Source: Rickettsia typhi
GTDB lineage: Bacteria > Pseudomonadota > Gammaproteobacteria > Burkholderiales > Burkholderiaceae_C
Direction: 5' to 3'
Assembly (NCBI GenBank): GCA_943325485.2
Contig: CALPPP020000037.1
Span: 1-8,988, forward strand
DNA: 8,988 nt
Under the pieces are notes generated by a model. The model was not told the origin of the DNA. It saw only the letters and a program-made list of their open reading frames with translations, and searched no databases. Positions 1-5,599 of this stretch are shown in pieces (the first letter of the stretch is position 1; each line of letters opens with the position of its first letter). The position numbers were made by a program, and so were the translations under genes.

Positions 1-354
1 CAAGGCCCACGTCGTGACCGCCCTGAGCGCGGTCCACGCAACCCAGCGCCCGATGGCATGCCCCGGGACAACTTTGAGCACCAACCCCCTTCGCAGCACC
101 AAGAAGACGATTTCCAACCCCGCGCCAATGCGCATTTGGGCACCCAAAGTGGTGTGAATGCGTTTGGCCATAAATCGGGCGGCGGTGCAGGCCGTCAACC
201 CGACCCGACCATGACCTCGGTGGACTTGCTCAGCCGCAACAACCGTGGCGGTGGCGGTGGCGGCAAACGCCGCACCGGTGGCGGCGGCGGTGGCCGACCC
301 GGTGGCGGCGGTGGTTACGCTGGCAAAAAAAGCGGCGGCGGTTTCGGTCGCTAA
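1..354 (+). CDS. DEAD-box RNA helicase (RhlE-like), C-terminal tail only (partial)
   Basis: The plus-strand frame is open from base 1 to a TAA at 352-354, giving 117 residues whose N-terminal part lies outside the window. The first half is rich in R, P, D and Q and looks disordered. A PDPTMTSVDLL segment follows, then a low-complexity tail of RGGGGGGKRR and GGGGGRPGGGGG type ending KKSGGGFGR. Basic, glycine-rich tails preceded by a PDPxxTSVD-like segment are typical of RhlE-group DEAD-box helicases in Comamonadaceae, where the tail helps bind RNA during ribosome assembly, RNA turnover or cold adaptation. No helicase motif (Q, Walker A, DEAD, SAT) is visible because the catalytic core is off the edge, so the assignment rests on the tail alone. 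Another RGG-type RNA-binding protein is possible. The gene ends 15 bp before the stop of the convergent dehydrogenase gene. Confidence 0.6.
   Translation, partial: QGPRRDRPERGPRNPAPDGMPRDNFEHQPPSQHQEDDFQPRANAHLGTQSGVNAFGHKSGGGAGRQPDPTMTSVDLLSRNNRGGGGGGKRRTGGGGGGRPGGGGGYAGKKSGGGFGR
245..345 (+). repeat. GGY-rich low-complexity tract encoding glycine runs
   Basis: Reiterated GGT/GGC codons encode runs of five to six glycines, broken by KRR, RP and KK. The tract is in frame with the helicase tail. Such tracts can change length by slippage, but nothing here shows that it has done so. Confidence 0.6.
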
Positions 355-362
355 ACCGCTTT

Positions 363-379
363 CAGGGTTTTAAACCCTG
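363..379. terminator. Palindrome between convergent genes, possible bidirectional terminator
   Basis: CAGGGTTT-T-AAACCCTG is a perfect inverted repeat (about 6 bp of stem once a minimal loop is allowed). It overlaps the stop codon of the minus-strand dehydrogenase and starts 9 nt after the helicase stop. Its place between two convergent genes fits a shared terminator. The stem is short and neither side has a convincing T-tract, so the call is weak. Confidence 0.35.
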
Positions 380-1308
380 TTCGCCCATTCGGGGACCAAG
401 GCGGGAATCGCCTGTCCTTCAAAATGCGCGTTCAAATTCGCCAAGGCCAATGCGGCCATGGCTTGGCGGGTTTGCACCGTGGCGCTGGCCACATGCGGTG
501 TCAGCACCACGTTTTGCAAATTACGCAGCTCTGCCGGCACACGCGGTTCGTCGGCATACACATCCAAGGCCGCACCGGCAATCACTTTCTTTTGCAAAGC
601 GTCAATCAAGGCGGCTTGATCAACCACTGAGCCACGTGCCACATTGATCAAAAAACCCTTGTTACCCAAAGCTTGCAACACCTCGGCGTTAATCAGGTTG
701 CGGGTGGTGGGGCCGCCTGGGGTGATGGCCACCAAAAAATCCACATTCGCTGCCAATTCTTTGGCCGAGGGGTAATAGGTGTAGGGCAAAGTCGGCACCG
801 CATGACGGGCGTAATAGGCGATGGACATGTCAAAAGCCGCCGCACGTTTGGCGATGGCTTGGCCAATACGGCCAATGCCCACCAAGCCCAGTCGAGCGCC
901 ACTCATTTTGGTTTGCAAGGGGAAAGGGCCTTCCACCCAATCGCTGTTGCGCACAAATTTGTCTGCTTGCGGAATGCGTCGTGCAATCGAGAGCATCAAG
1001 CCCAGCGCCAAATCGGCCACGTCGTCGTTGAGCACCCCAGGTGTGTGGCTGACCTTGATGCCACGCTCCATGGCACCCAACACATCCACGCCGTCATAGC
1101 CCACGCCGCAAATGGAAATGAACTCCAAGGCTGGAAACAACGACATCAGTTTTTTGTCGATGATTGCGTCGCCGCCGCCCACCATGGCGCGGATACGCTG
1201 CAAAGCGCTGGGGTCGGTGATGTGGTCGCGGTCATGCACGGTATAGGTTTGCTGCAAATCCGACATCAAATAGGTGGGCAGGTTGGTGACCCGCAAAATA
1301 TCCATCAT
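370..1308 (-). CDS. D-isomer-specific 2-hydroxyacid dehydrogenase (glyoxylate/hydroxypyruvate reductase-like)
   Basis: This 312-residue protein is an NAD(P)H-dependent cytosolic reductase of 2-keto acids, or the reverse oxidase. The Rossmann loop GIGRIG is at residues 144-149. The catalytic triad of the family is complete: Arg225 in NVARG, Glu254 in YADEP and His272 in TPH. The N-terminal substrate-domain signature GVGYDGVD is at 68-75. The stretch GVLNDDVADLALGLMLSIAR (91-110) resembles the hydroxy(phenyl)pyruvate reductase branch. The ATG at 1308 is chosen because AAGGAG (1320-1315) sits 6 nt upstream; the adjacent ATG at 1305 is equally possible. An upstream in-frame ATG at 1422 would add 38 unrelated residues and run into the divergent dehydratase gene. 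Next to an aldonate dehydratase, glyoxylate, hydroxypyruvate or another sugar-derived 2-keto acid is the likely substrate, but the sequence does not fix this. Family call firm, substrate open. Confidence 0.9.
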   Translation of the reverse strand: MMDILRVTNLPTYLMSDLQQTYTVHDRDHITDPSALQRIRAMVGGGDAIIDKKLMSLFPALEFISICGVGYDGVDVLGAMERGIKVSHTPGVLNDDVADLALGLMLSIARRIPQADKFVRNSDWVEGPFPLQTKMSGARLGLVGIGRIGQAIAKRAAAFDMSIAYYARHAVPTLPYTYYPSAKELAANVDFLVAITPGGPTTRNLINAEVLQALGNKGFLINVARGSVVDQAALIDALQKKVIAGAALDVYADEPRVPAELRNLQNVVLTPHVASATVQTRQAMAALALANLNAHFEGQAIPALVPEWANRV

Positions 1309-1338
1309 GGTGCGCTCCTTGTGACCTATCCCCGTATA

Positions 1339-1362
1339 AACACTGCTCACAGTGGGGCTTTG
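1339..1362 (+). promoter_or_regulatory. Candidate operator, copy A (dehydrogenase/dehydratase divergent spacer)
   Basis: AACACTGCTCA is followed by CAGTG and GGGCTTTG. It contains a perfect 5-bp inverted repeat, CACTG-CTCA-CAGTG (1341-1354). A near-identical block (11 identical bases, a 5-6-nt variable stretch, then 8 identical bases) occurs in the other divergent spacer at 4392-4416. The site is 51 bp upstream of the dehydratase ATG and 30 bp upstream of the dehydrogenase ATG, so one bound protein could act on both genes. The regulator is not in the window. Confidence 0.55.
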
Positions 1363-1370
1363 GCGGGGGT

Positions 1371-1399
1371 AGTATAGGCACAGTCTTTCACCCATCTCA
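1371..1399 (-). promoter_or_regulatory. Possible sigma-70 promoter for the 2-hydroxyacid dehydrogenase gene
   Basis: Read on the minus strand, CTGAGA (1399-1394; 4 of 6 to TTGACA) lies 18 bp before TATACT (1376-1371; 5 of 6 to TATAAT). The predicted start near 1364 would put the conserved motif at 1339-1362 directly downstream of the start site, a usual place for a repressor operator. This comes from matching consensus by eye only. Confidence 0.3.
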
Positions 1400-1413
1400 G
1401 GCCGTACCTCACC

Positions 1414-3153
1414 ATGACCCAATCTCCCCCCAAGAAAAAACCCTCAGAACTTCGCTCTCAACAATGGTTTGGTCGCCAAGACCGCGATGGCTTTGCCTAC
1501 CGCAGCTGGGTCAAGGGCAAGGGCGTACCGCACGACCAGTTCGATGGCCGCCCCGTCATTGGCATTTGCAACACTTTCAGCGAACTCACGCCCTGCAATT
1601 CGCATTTCCGCACCTTGGCTGAGCAGGTCAAGATCGGCGTTTACGAGGCCGGTGGCTTCCCGCTCGAATTCCCCGTCATGTCGCTGGGCGAGACCTTGCT
1701 TCGCCCCACCGCCATGCTTTACCGCAACTTGGCCAGCATGGACGTGGAAGAAAGCATTCGCGGTAACCCCATCGATGGCGTGGTGCTGCTCATGGGCTGC
1801 GACAAAACCACCCCCTCCCTCATCATGGGCGCGGCCAGCGTTGACCTGCCCACCATTGGTGTGAGCGGCGGCCCCATGCTCAATGGCAAATGGCGTGGCC
1901 AAGAACTGGGCTCGGGCACCGGCATGTGGAGCATGAGCGAGCAGGTTCGTGCAGGCACCTTGAAGTTAGCCGACTTCTTTGAAGCCGAGAGCTGCATGCA
2001 CCGCAGCCACGGCCACTGCATGACCATGGGCACGGCCTCTACCATGGCTTGCATGGTTGAAGCCTTGGGCGTGGGCTTGCCCGGCAACGCCGCCTACCCC
2101 GCCGTCGATGGACGTCGCAATGTGCTGGCCCGCAATGCAGGTCGTCGCATCGTCGAGATGGTGCATACCGACCAAAAACTCTCCTCCATCCTGACGCGTG
2201 AAGCGTTTGAAAACGCCATCAAAACATTGGCAGCCATTGGCGGCTCCACCAACGCGGTGATCCATCTGATTGCCATCGCTGGGCGACTGGGTGTGCCTTT
2301 GAGCATTGACGACTTCGACCATTTGGCCTCGGAATTGCCTTGCTTGCTGAATTTGCAGCCCTCGGGCGAGCACCTGATGGAAGATTTTTGCTATGCCGGC
2401 GGCTTGCAAGTGGTGATGAAAGAAATCGCCCACCTGCTGCACACCAGCATCGTTACCTCCAGCGGCCACAGCGTGGCAGACAACATGGCAGAGGCGGTCA
2501 ACTACGACGCGCGCGTGATCAAGCCGTTTGCCGAGCCCTTCAAAGACAAGGCCGGCATTGCGGTGCTGCGTGGCAATTTGGCCGAGCGCGGTGCGGTCAT
2601 CAAGCCCAGTGCTGCTTCACCCGAATTGATGGTGCACACCGGTCGCGCCGTGGTGTTTGAGAACATCGAAGATTTCCACGCCCGTATCGATGACGAAAAT
2701 TTGGATGTCGACGAAACCTGTGTGCTGGTGCTGAAAAACTGCGGTCCCAAGGGCTTCCCCGGCATGGCAGAAGTGGGCAATATGCCCTTGCCGCCCAAGG
2801 TGCTGCGCAAAGGCATCACCGACATGGTGCGCATCAGCGACGCCCGCATGAGTGGCACCGCCTACGGTACGGTGGTTTTGCATGCTGTGCCCGAGGCAGC
2901 GGCTGGCGGCACCTTGGCCTTGGTGCACAACGGCGACATGATTGAGTTGAATGTGCCTGAACGCAGAATTCAGTTGCTGGTCGACGATGCAGAACTGGCC
3001 AAGCGACGCGCGGCATGGACGGCGCCTGCACCTGCGCTGGATTCGGGGTATTGGAAGCTGTACATCGACCACGTGACCCAAGCCGACGAAGGTGCCGACT
3101 TGGACTTTTTACGCGGCAAGCGCGGCTCCTTTGTGCCTAGGGACAACCATTAA
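1414..3153 (+). CDS. IlvD/Edd-family sugar-acid dehydratase (L-arabonate/D-xylonate dehydratase-like)
   Basis: This 579-residue protein belongs to the dihydroxy-acid/6-phosphogluconate dehydratase family, which removes water from 2,3-dihydroxy acids to give 2-keto-3-deoxy acids. The pentonate dehydratase subgroup carries a [2Fe-2S] cluster and Mg2+. The three expected cluster cysteines are visible: Cys61 in TPCNSHF, Cys129 in GCDK and Cys202 in HGHCMTMG. Lys131 of GCDK, the candidate carbamylated Mg2+ ligand, and Ser480 of ARMSGT, the expected catalytic serine, are also in place. The opening LRSQQWFG plus RSWVKGKG, and a length near 580, match pentonate/hexonate dehydratases such as Rhizobium L-arabonate dehydratase better than biosynthetic IlvD. 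The start is the first in-frame ATG and the N-terminus aligns with the family, but no good Shine-Dalgarno sequence precedes it. The genomic context (sugar importer, DenD-like enzyme) supports a catabolic role. The exact substrate cannot be read from sequence. Confidence 0.9.
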   Translation: MTQSPPKKKPSELRSQQWFGRQDRDGFAYRSWVKGKGVPHDQFDGRPVIGICNTFSELTPCNSHFRTLAEQVKIGVYEAGGFPLEFPVMSLGETLLRPTAMLYRNLASMDVEESIRGNPIDGVVLLMGCDKTTPSLIMGAASVDLPTIGVSGGPMLNGKWRGQELGSGTGMWSMSEQVRAGTLKLADFFEAESCMHRSHGHCMTMGTASTMACMVEALGVGLPGNAAYPAVDGRRNVLARNAGRRIVEMVHTDQKLSSILTREAFENAIKTLAAIGGSTNAVIHLIAIAGRLGVPLSIDDFDHLASELPCLLNLQPSGEHLMEDFCYAGGLQVVMKEIAHLLHTSIVTSSGHSVADNMAEAVNYDARVIKPFAEPFKDKAGIAVLRGNLAERGAVIKPSAASPELMVHTGRAVVFENIEDFHARIDDENLDVDETCVLVLKNCGPKGFPGMAEVGNMPLPPKVLRKGITDMVRISDARMSGTAYGTVVLHAVPEAAAGGTLALVHNGDMIELNVPERRIQLLVDDAELAKRRAAWTAPAPALDSGYWKLYIDHVTQADEGADLDFLRGKRGSFVPRDNH

Positions 3154-3175
3154 AGGCGAAAGCCTTTAATGGTTG
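3144..3175 (+). terminator. 14-bp perfect hairpin with GAAA loop at the dehydratase 3' end
   Basis: A perfect 14-bp inverted repeat (3144-3157 with 3162-3175) closes a GAAA tetraloop at 3158-3161. The stem includes the last codons and the TAA stop of the dehydratase. It is followed by GGGGGAAG, not a T-run, so it is not a textbook intrinsic terminator. It may instead block 3' exonucleases or work with Rho. The GNRA loop would make the RNA hairpin unusually stable. Confidence 0.6.
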
Positions 3176-3190
3176 GGGGAAGTCAATACG

Positions 3191-3347
3191 ACCGTCATTG
3201 CGAAGGACGATGTAGCGAACAAAACAAGACGTGTGTCGCAGGTCGGCCGAAGCCGACGTTGTGCCAGCATGGAGGCGAGGCCGAGCCTGCGGCGCAGGGC
3301 TTTGGCGATAGAGGTTGCTTCAGGGCTTCGCCCTTCGCAATGACGGT
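3191..3347. repeat. Palindromic intergenic repeat element with 16-bp terminal inverted repeats
   Basis: The ends are perfect 16-bp inverted repeats: ACCGTCATTGCGAAGG at 3191-3206 and its reverse complement at 3332-3347. Three smaller hairpins lie inside: GTCGGC-CGAA-GCCGAC (3242-3257), CCTGC-GGC-GCAGG (3286-3298) and GGGC-TTC-GCCC (3323-3333). Ends of the GTCATTGCGA...TCGCAATGAC type are known from dispersed, non-coding, MITE-like or palindromic repeats in many proteobacterial genomes. It has no transposase gene and no convincing ORF. Together with the preceding hairpin it fills almost the whole 193-bp gap between the two convergent genes. Its right end shares one base with the stop codon of the minus-strand gene. 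Copy number cannot be judged from one window. Confidence 0.7.
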
Positions 3348-4348
3348 TACAGCCCTTTAAGCGCGGTGCTCTCCAAACCCGCCGCTTTGCAGTCGTCGAT
3401 GTACTGACGAATCACGTCTTGAAAATTGGCGTCGGGCTGCAAACCCAAGCGCGGGGCACGCAAGGCCTTGGCGCCCTTGGGCCAATTGGCCACGATATTG
3501 GCGATGCGTTCATCGCGTTGAAACTTCACACGGGCTCTTACCGCAGGACCGGCCACGGCTTCCAGTGCGTCCAGCATTTGCTGCACCGTCACATTGAGGG
3601 CTGGCAAATTCATGGCGCTGCGGCCTTGGAAGTCTTCGGCGCTGGCTTCGAAAATCGCAATCAAGCTGCGCACTGTCACGCCGGGGGACGACACAGGGTG
3701 CGACACCGTGGCGTCCACCGGGCAAATCGATTCTTCGCCCGCCAAAGGTTCGCGCAAGATACCGCTGAAAAACGAGGATGCTGCACCGTTGGGCTTGCCA
3801 GGGCGCACACTGACCGTCATCAAACGGGCGCTTCGGCCATCGATAAACCCTTTGCGGCTGTAGTCGGCCACCATGTACTCGCACATCAGCTTTTGTGCGC
3901 CATACGAGGTTTGCGGCGTGGTGAAGGTGTCGTCGGTGACCACATCGGGCAAGGGGTGGGCAGGGTCGGGACCGTACACCGCGACCGAGCTGCTGAACAG
4001 CAAACGCGGCTTGTTGCCGGCAACTCGCAAAGCGTCCAGCAAAGCACGGGTGCTGTCCAAGTTCGAGCGCATGCCCAAATCGAAATCAGCTTCGCACTCG
4101 CCAGAAACGGCTGAAGCCAAGTGAAAAACCCCATCAAACTTGGCTTGGGCGAAACCAGCGCATTGGTCCAATAAAGGACCGGTCAAAACCGCCACGCGGG
4201 AGTCTGCCGCCAAATCGGCAGGGGCCGGGAATTGGTCAGCCAACACCACTTGGGTGAGAGCTTGACCCGCCAATGTGCCTTTGGCCAACAGGGTACGGGC
4301 CAAACGAGCCCCTAAAAATCCGGCGCCGCCGGTGATCAACAGCTTCAT
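3347..4348 (-). CDS. denD: NAD-dependent epimerase/dehydratase family protein, D-erythronate dehydrogenase (DenD)-like
   Basis: This 333-residue protein is an extended short-chain dehydrogenase. The NAD-binding TGGAGFLG is at residues 6-13, and Asp38 at the end of the second strand (VVLADQF) favours NAD over NADP. SSSVAVYG (119-126) and Tyr149-xxx-Lys153 supply the catalytic Ser-Tyr-Lys set. The segment VRPGKPNGAASSFFSGILREPLAG (181-204) resembles the signature of the DenD group, which oxidises D-erythronate at C2 in tetronate catabolism, rather than nucleotide-sugar epimerases. The usual DenD partners (DUF1537-type kinase, class II aldolase, OtnI isomerase) are absent here, and the neighbour is an aldonate dehydratase. 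The true substrate may therefore be another aldonate or a uronate. The ATG at 4348 begins directly with the Rossmann strand; its Shine-Dalgarno sequence is weak. The final TAA abuts the palindromic repeat. Family certain, symbol tentative. Confidence 0.7.
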   Translation of the reverse strand: MKLLITGGAGFLGARLARTLLAKGTLAGQALTQVVLADQFPAPADLAADSRVAVLTGPLLDQCAGFAQAKFDGVFHLASAVSGECEADFDLGMRSNLDSTRALLDALRVAGNKPRLLFSSSVAVYGPDPAHPLPDVVTDDTFTTPQTSYGAQKLMCEYMVADYSRKGFIDGRSARLMTVSVRPGKPNGAASSFFSGILREPLAGEESICPVDATVSHPVSSPGVTVRSLIAIFEASAEDFQGRSAMNLPALNVTVQQMLDALEAVAGPAVRARVKFQRDERIANIVANWPKGAKALRAPRLGLQPDANFQDVIRQYIDDCKAAGLESTALKGL

Positions 4349-4367
4349 GGTGTGTCTCGGTTACAAA

Positions 4368-4378
4368 TGGAAGTTCCA
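4368..4378. promoter_or_regulatory. Small palindrome TGGAA-G-TTCCA upstream of the DenD-like gene
   Basis: A perfect 5-bp inverted repeat with a 1-bp centre lies 19 bp upstream of the minus-strand ATG at 4348. It could be a half-turn operator or part of the leader. Being short and single, it may be chance. Confidence 0.2.
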
Positions 4379-4391
4379 AAGCATAACCGCC

Positions 4392-4416
4392 AACACTGCT
4401 CAGAATGTGGGCTTTG
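4392..4416 (+). promoter_or_regulatory. Candidate operator, copy B (DenD-like gene/ABC operon divergent spacer)
   Basis: AACACTGCTCA is followed by GAATGT and GGGCTTTG. It matches copy A (1339-1362) at 11 of 11 and 8 of 8 flanking positions, with differences only in the central 5-6 nt. It lies 93 bp upstream of the ABC ATPase ATG and 43 bp upstream of the DenD-like ATG. On the minus strand it overlaps a perfect TTGACA (4419-4414). I could not find a good -10 box at standard spacing from it. Confidence 0.55.
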
Positions 4417-4462
4417 TCAACGGGTTAGCCCTGATGGACGGCCCCGTCTTGATGCGTAAGCT

Positions 4463-4473
4463 TGCTCACAATG
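4463..4473 (+). promoter_or_regulatory. Candidate operator core, copy C (close to ABC operon start)
   Basis: TGCTCACAATG differs at one position each from the cores of copy A (TGCTCACAGTG, 1344-1354) and copy B (TGCTCAGAATG, 4397-4407). It is 36 bp upstream of the ABC ATPase ATG and 66 bp from copy B. It lacks the GGGCTTTG extension, so it is less secure than A and B. Confidence 0.4.
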
Positions 4474-4509
4474 TTGCGCCCAGTGCGCACCCCTCTTGCG
4501 GAGTTTTCC

Positions 4510-5574
4510 ATGGCCAGCGTCACCATAGGTCAAGTACACAAGTACTTTGGCCGCACACACATCATTCAAGGTGTCAGCGTGGATATCGCCGATGGCGAGT
4601 TTTGCGTCCTTGTTGGCCCCTCGGGTTGCGGCAAATCCACGTTGTTGCGCATGATCGCGGGTCTCGAGGAAATCTCGGGCGGCGATATTTATATTGGCGA
4701 CAAACGTGTCAACGACATGCCACCCAAAGAGCGTGACATCGCCATGGTGTTCCAAAACTATGCGCTCTACCCGCACATGACGGTGCGCGACAACATGGCG
4801 TTTTCTTTGTTGTTGGCCAAACAGCCAGCACAAGTGATTGCCGAGCGGGTCGATGTGGCAGCAGGTATTTTGGGCTTACATGCCCTCTTGGACCGTTATC
4901 CGCGCCAACTCTCGGGCGGGCAGCGACAGCGCGTCGCCATGGGTCGGGCCATTGTGCGAGACCCGCAGGTGTTTTTGTTTGACGAACCGCTCTCCAACCT
5001 CGACGCCAAGCTGCGCGTCTCCATGCGTACCGAAATCAAAGAGTTACACCAGCGCCTGAAAACCACCTCCATCTATGTCACCCACGACCAAATCGAGGCC
5101 ATGACCATGGCCGACAAAATCGTCGTCATGCGAGACGGCGTGGTCGAGCAAATTGGCACGCCTTTGCAGCTGTATGACCACCCCGCCAACCAGTTCGTGG
5201 CGGGTTTCATTGGCTCGCCCTCGATGAACTTTTTGCCCGGCACCGTGCGCGGCGCTCAAGTGGCACTGCCAGACGGTATCTTGTTGCCTATGCCTACCCA
5301 TGCCCGCGCCAGCGAAGGGCAAGCGGTGGTGTACGGCATACGCCCAGAGCATTTGCACATTGCCAGTGGCAGCGAGGGCTTGGCCACCGAGGTGGTGGTG
5401 GTCGAACCCACGGGTGCAGATACGCAAGTGTTCACCAAAATTGCGAGCGTAGAAGTGACCTCGGTCTTTCGCGAGCGCCATACCTTCACCCCAGGCAGCA
5501 CCATCCGTTTGCAACCTGACGCCGGCTGCGCTCATTTGTTTGATGCTGCCAGCGGCAAAGCCCTTACAGCTTGA
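4510..5574 (+). CDS. Sugar ABC transporter ATP-binding protein (UgpC/MalK-like, CUT1)
   Basis: This 354-residue cytoplasmic ATPase drives the importer encoded downstream. Walker [10 protein letters not shown] is at residues 36-44, the Q-loop Gln at 82 ([10 protein letters not shown]), the signature LSGGQ at 134-138, Walker B VFLFDEP at 154-160, the D-loop SNLDAK at 162-167 and the switch His at 192. [12 protein letters not shown] (233-244) and GIRPEH (276-281) mark the C-terminal TOBE/regulatory domain of MalK/UgpC-type proteins, which supports a carbohydrate or polyol substrate. The start at 4510 is preferred over the in-frame ATG at 4462: GGAG (4500-4503) lies 6 nt before it, and the protein then opens [14 protein letters not shown] as the family does. 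The longer start would add 16 residues and place coding sequence over candidate operator C. It is first in the operon, 25 bp before the binding-protein gene. Confidence 0.95.
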   Translation: MASVTIGQVHKYFGRTHIIQGVSVDIADGEFCVLVGPSGCGKSTLLRMIAGLEEISGGDIYIGDKRVNDMPPKERDIAMVFQNYALYPHMTVRDNMAFSLLLAKQPAQVIAERVDVAAGILGLHALLDRYPRQLSGGQRQRVAMGRAIVRDPQVFLFDEPLSNLDAKLRVSMRTEIKELHQRLKTTSIYVTHDQIEAMTMADKIVVMRDGVVEQIGTPLQLYDHPANQFVAGFIGSPSMNFLPGTVRGAQVALPDGILLPMPTHARASEGQAVVYGIRPEHLHIASGSEGLATEVVVVEPTGADTQVFTKIASVEVTSVFRERHTFTPGSTIRLQPDAGCAHLFDAASGKALTA

Positions 5575-5599
5575 CGCTTTCATTGCCACAGGAGGCTTT

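Noticed and set aside
1345..1351. TCACA as a CRP half-site
   Set aside because: No TGTGA partner lies at the proper 6-bp spacing, and the longer shared block explains the sequence better.
673..1377. Long plus-strand open frame antisense to the dehydrogenase gene
   Set aside because: It is a shadow of the real minus-strand gene, rich in H, Q, G and R as expected for the complement of such codons, with no recognisable domain.
1309..1422. 38-residue N-terminal extension of the 2-hydroxyacid dehydrogenase from the ATG at 1422
   Set aside because: It would cross the divergent promoter region and overlap the dehydratase start. The ATG at 1308 has an AAGGAG at proper distance and gives the family-like N-terminus.
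3169..3360. 63-codon open frame in the convergent gap
   Set aside because: It lies almost wholly inside the palindromic repeat, has no ribosome binding site, and its sequence is explained by the repeat and its hairpins.
3419..4114. 231-codon plus-strand open frame antisense to the DenD-like gene
   Set aside because: The opposite strand has a complete SDR with all motifs. This frame has shadow-type composition and no domain.
4414..4420. Perfect TTGACA (minus strand) as the -35 box for the DenD-like gene
   Set aside because: At 16-18-bp spacing the candidate -10 hexamers match TATAAT at only about two positions, so no promoter is called.
4462..4509. 16-residue extension of the ABC ATPase
   Set aside because: The extension has no family similarity and no ribosome binding site, while the ATG at 4510 has GGAG 6 nt upstream.
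5540..5599. 20-residue extension of the solute-binding protein
   Set aside because: It would overlap the ATPase gene and bury the Tat signal. AGGAGG precedes the ATG at 5600.
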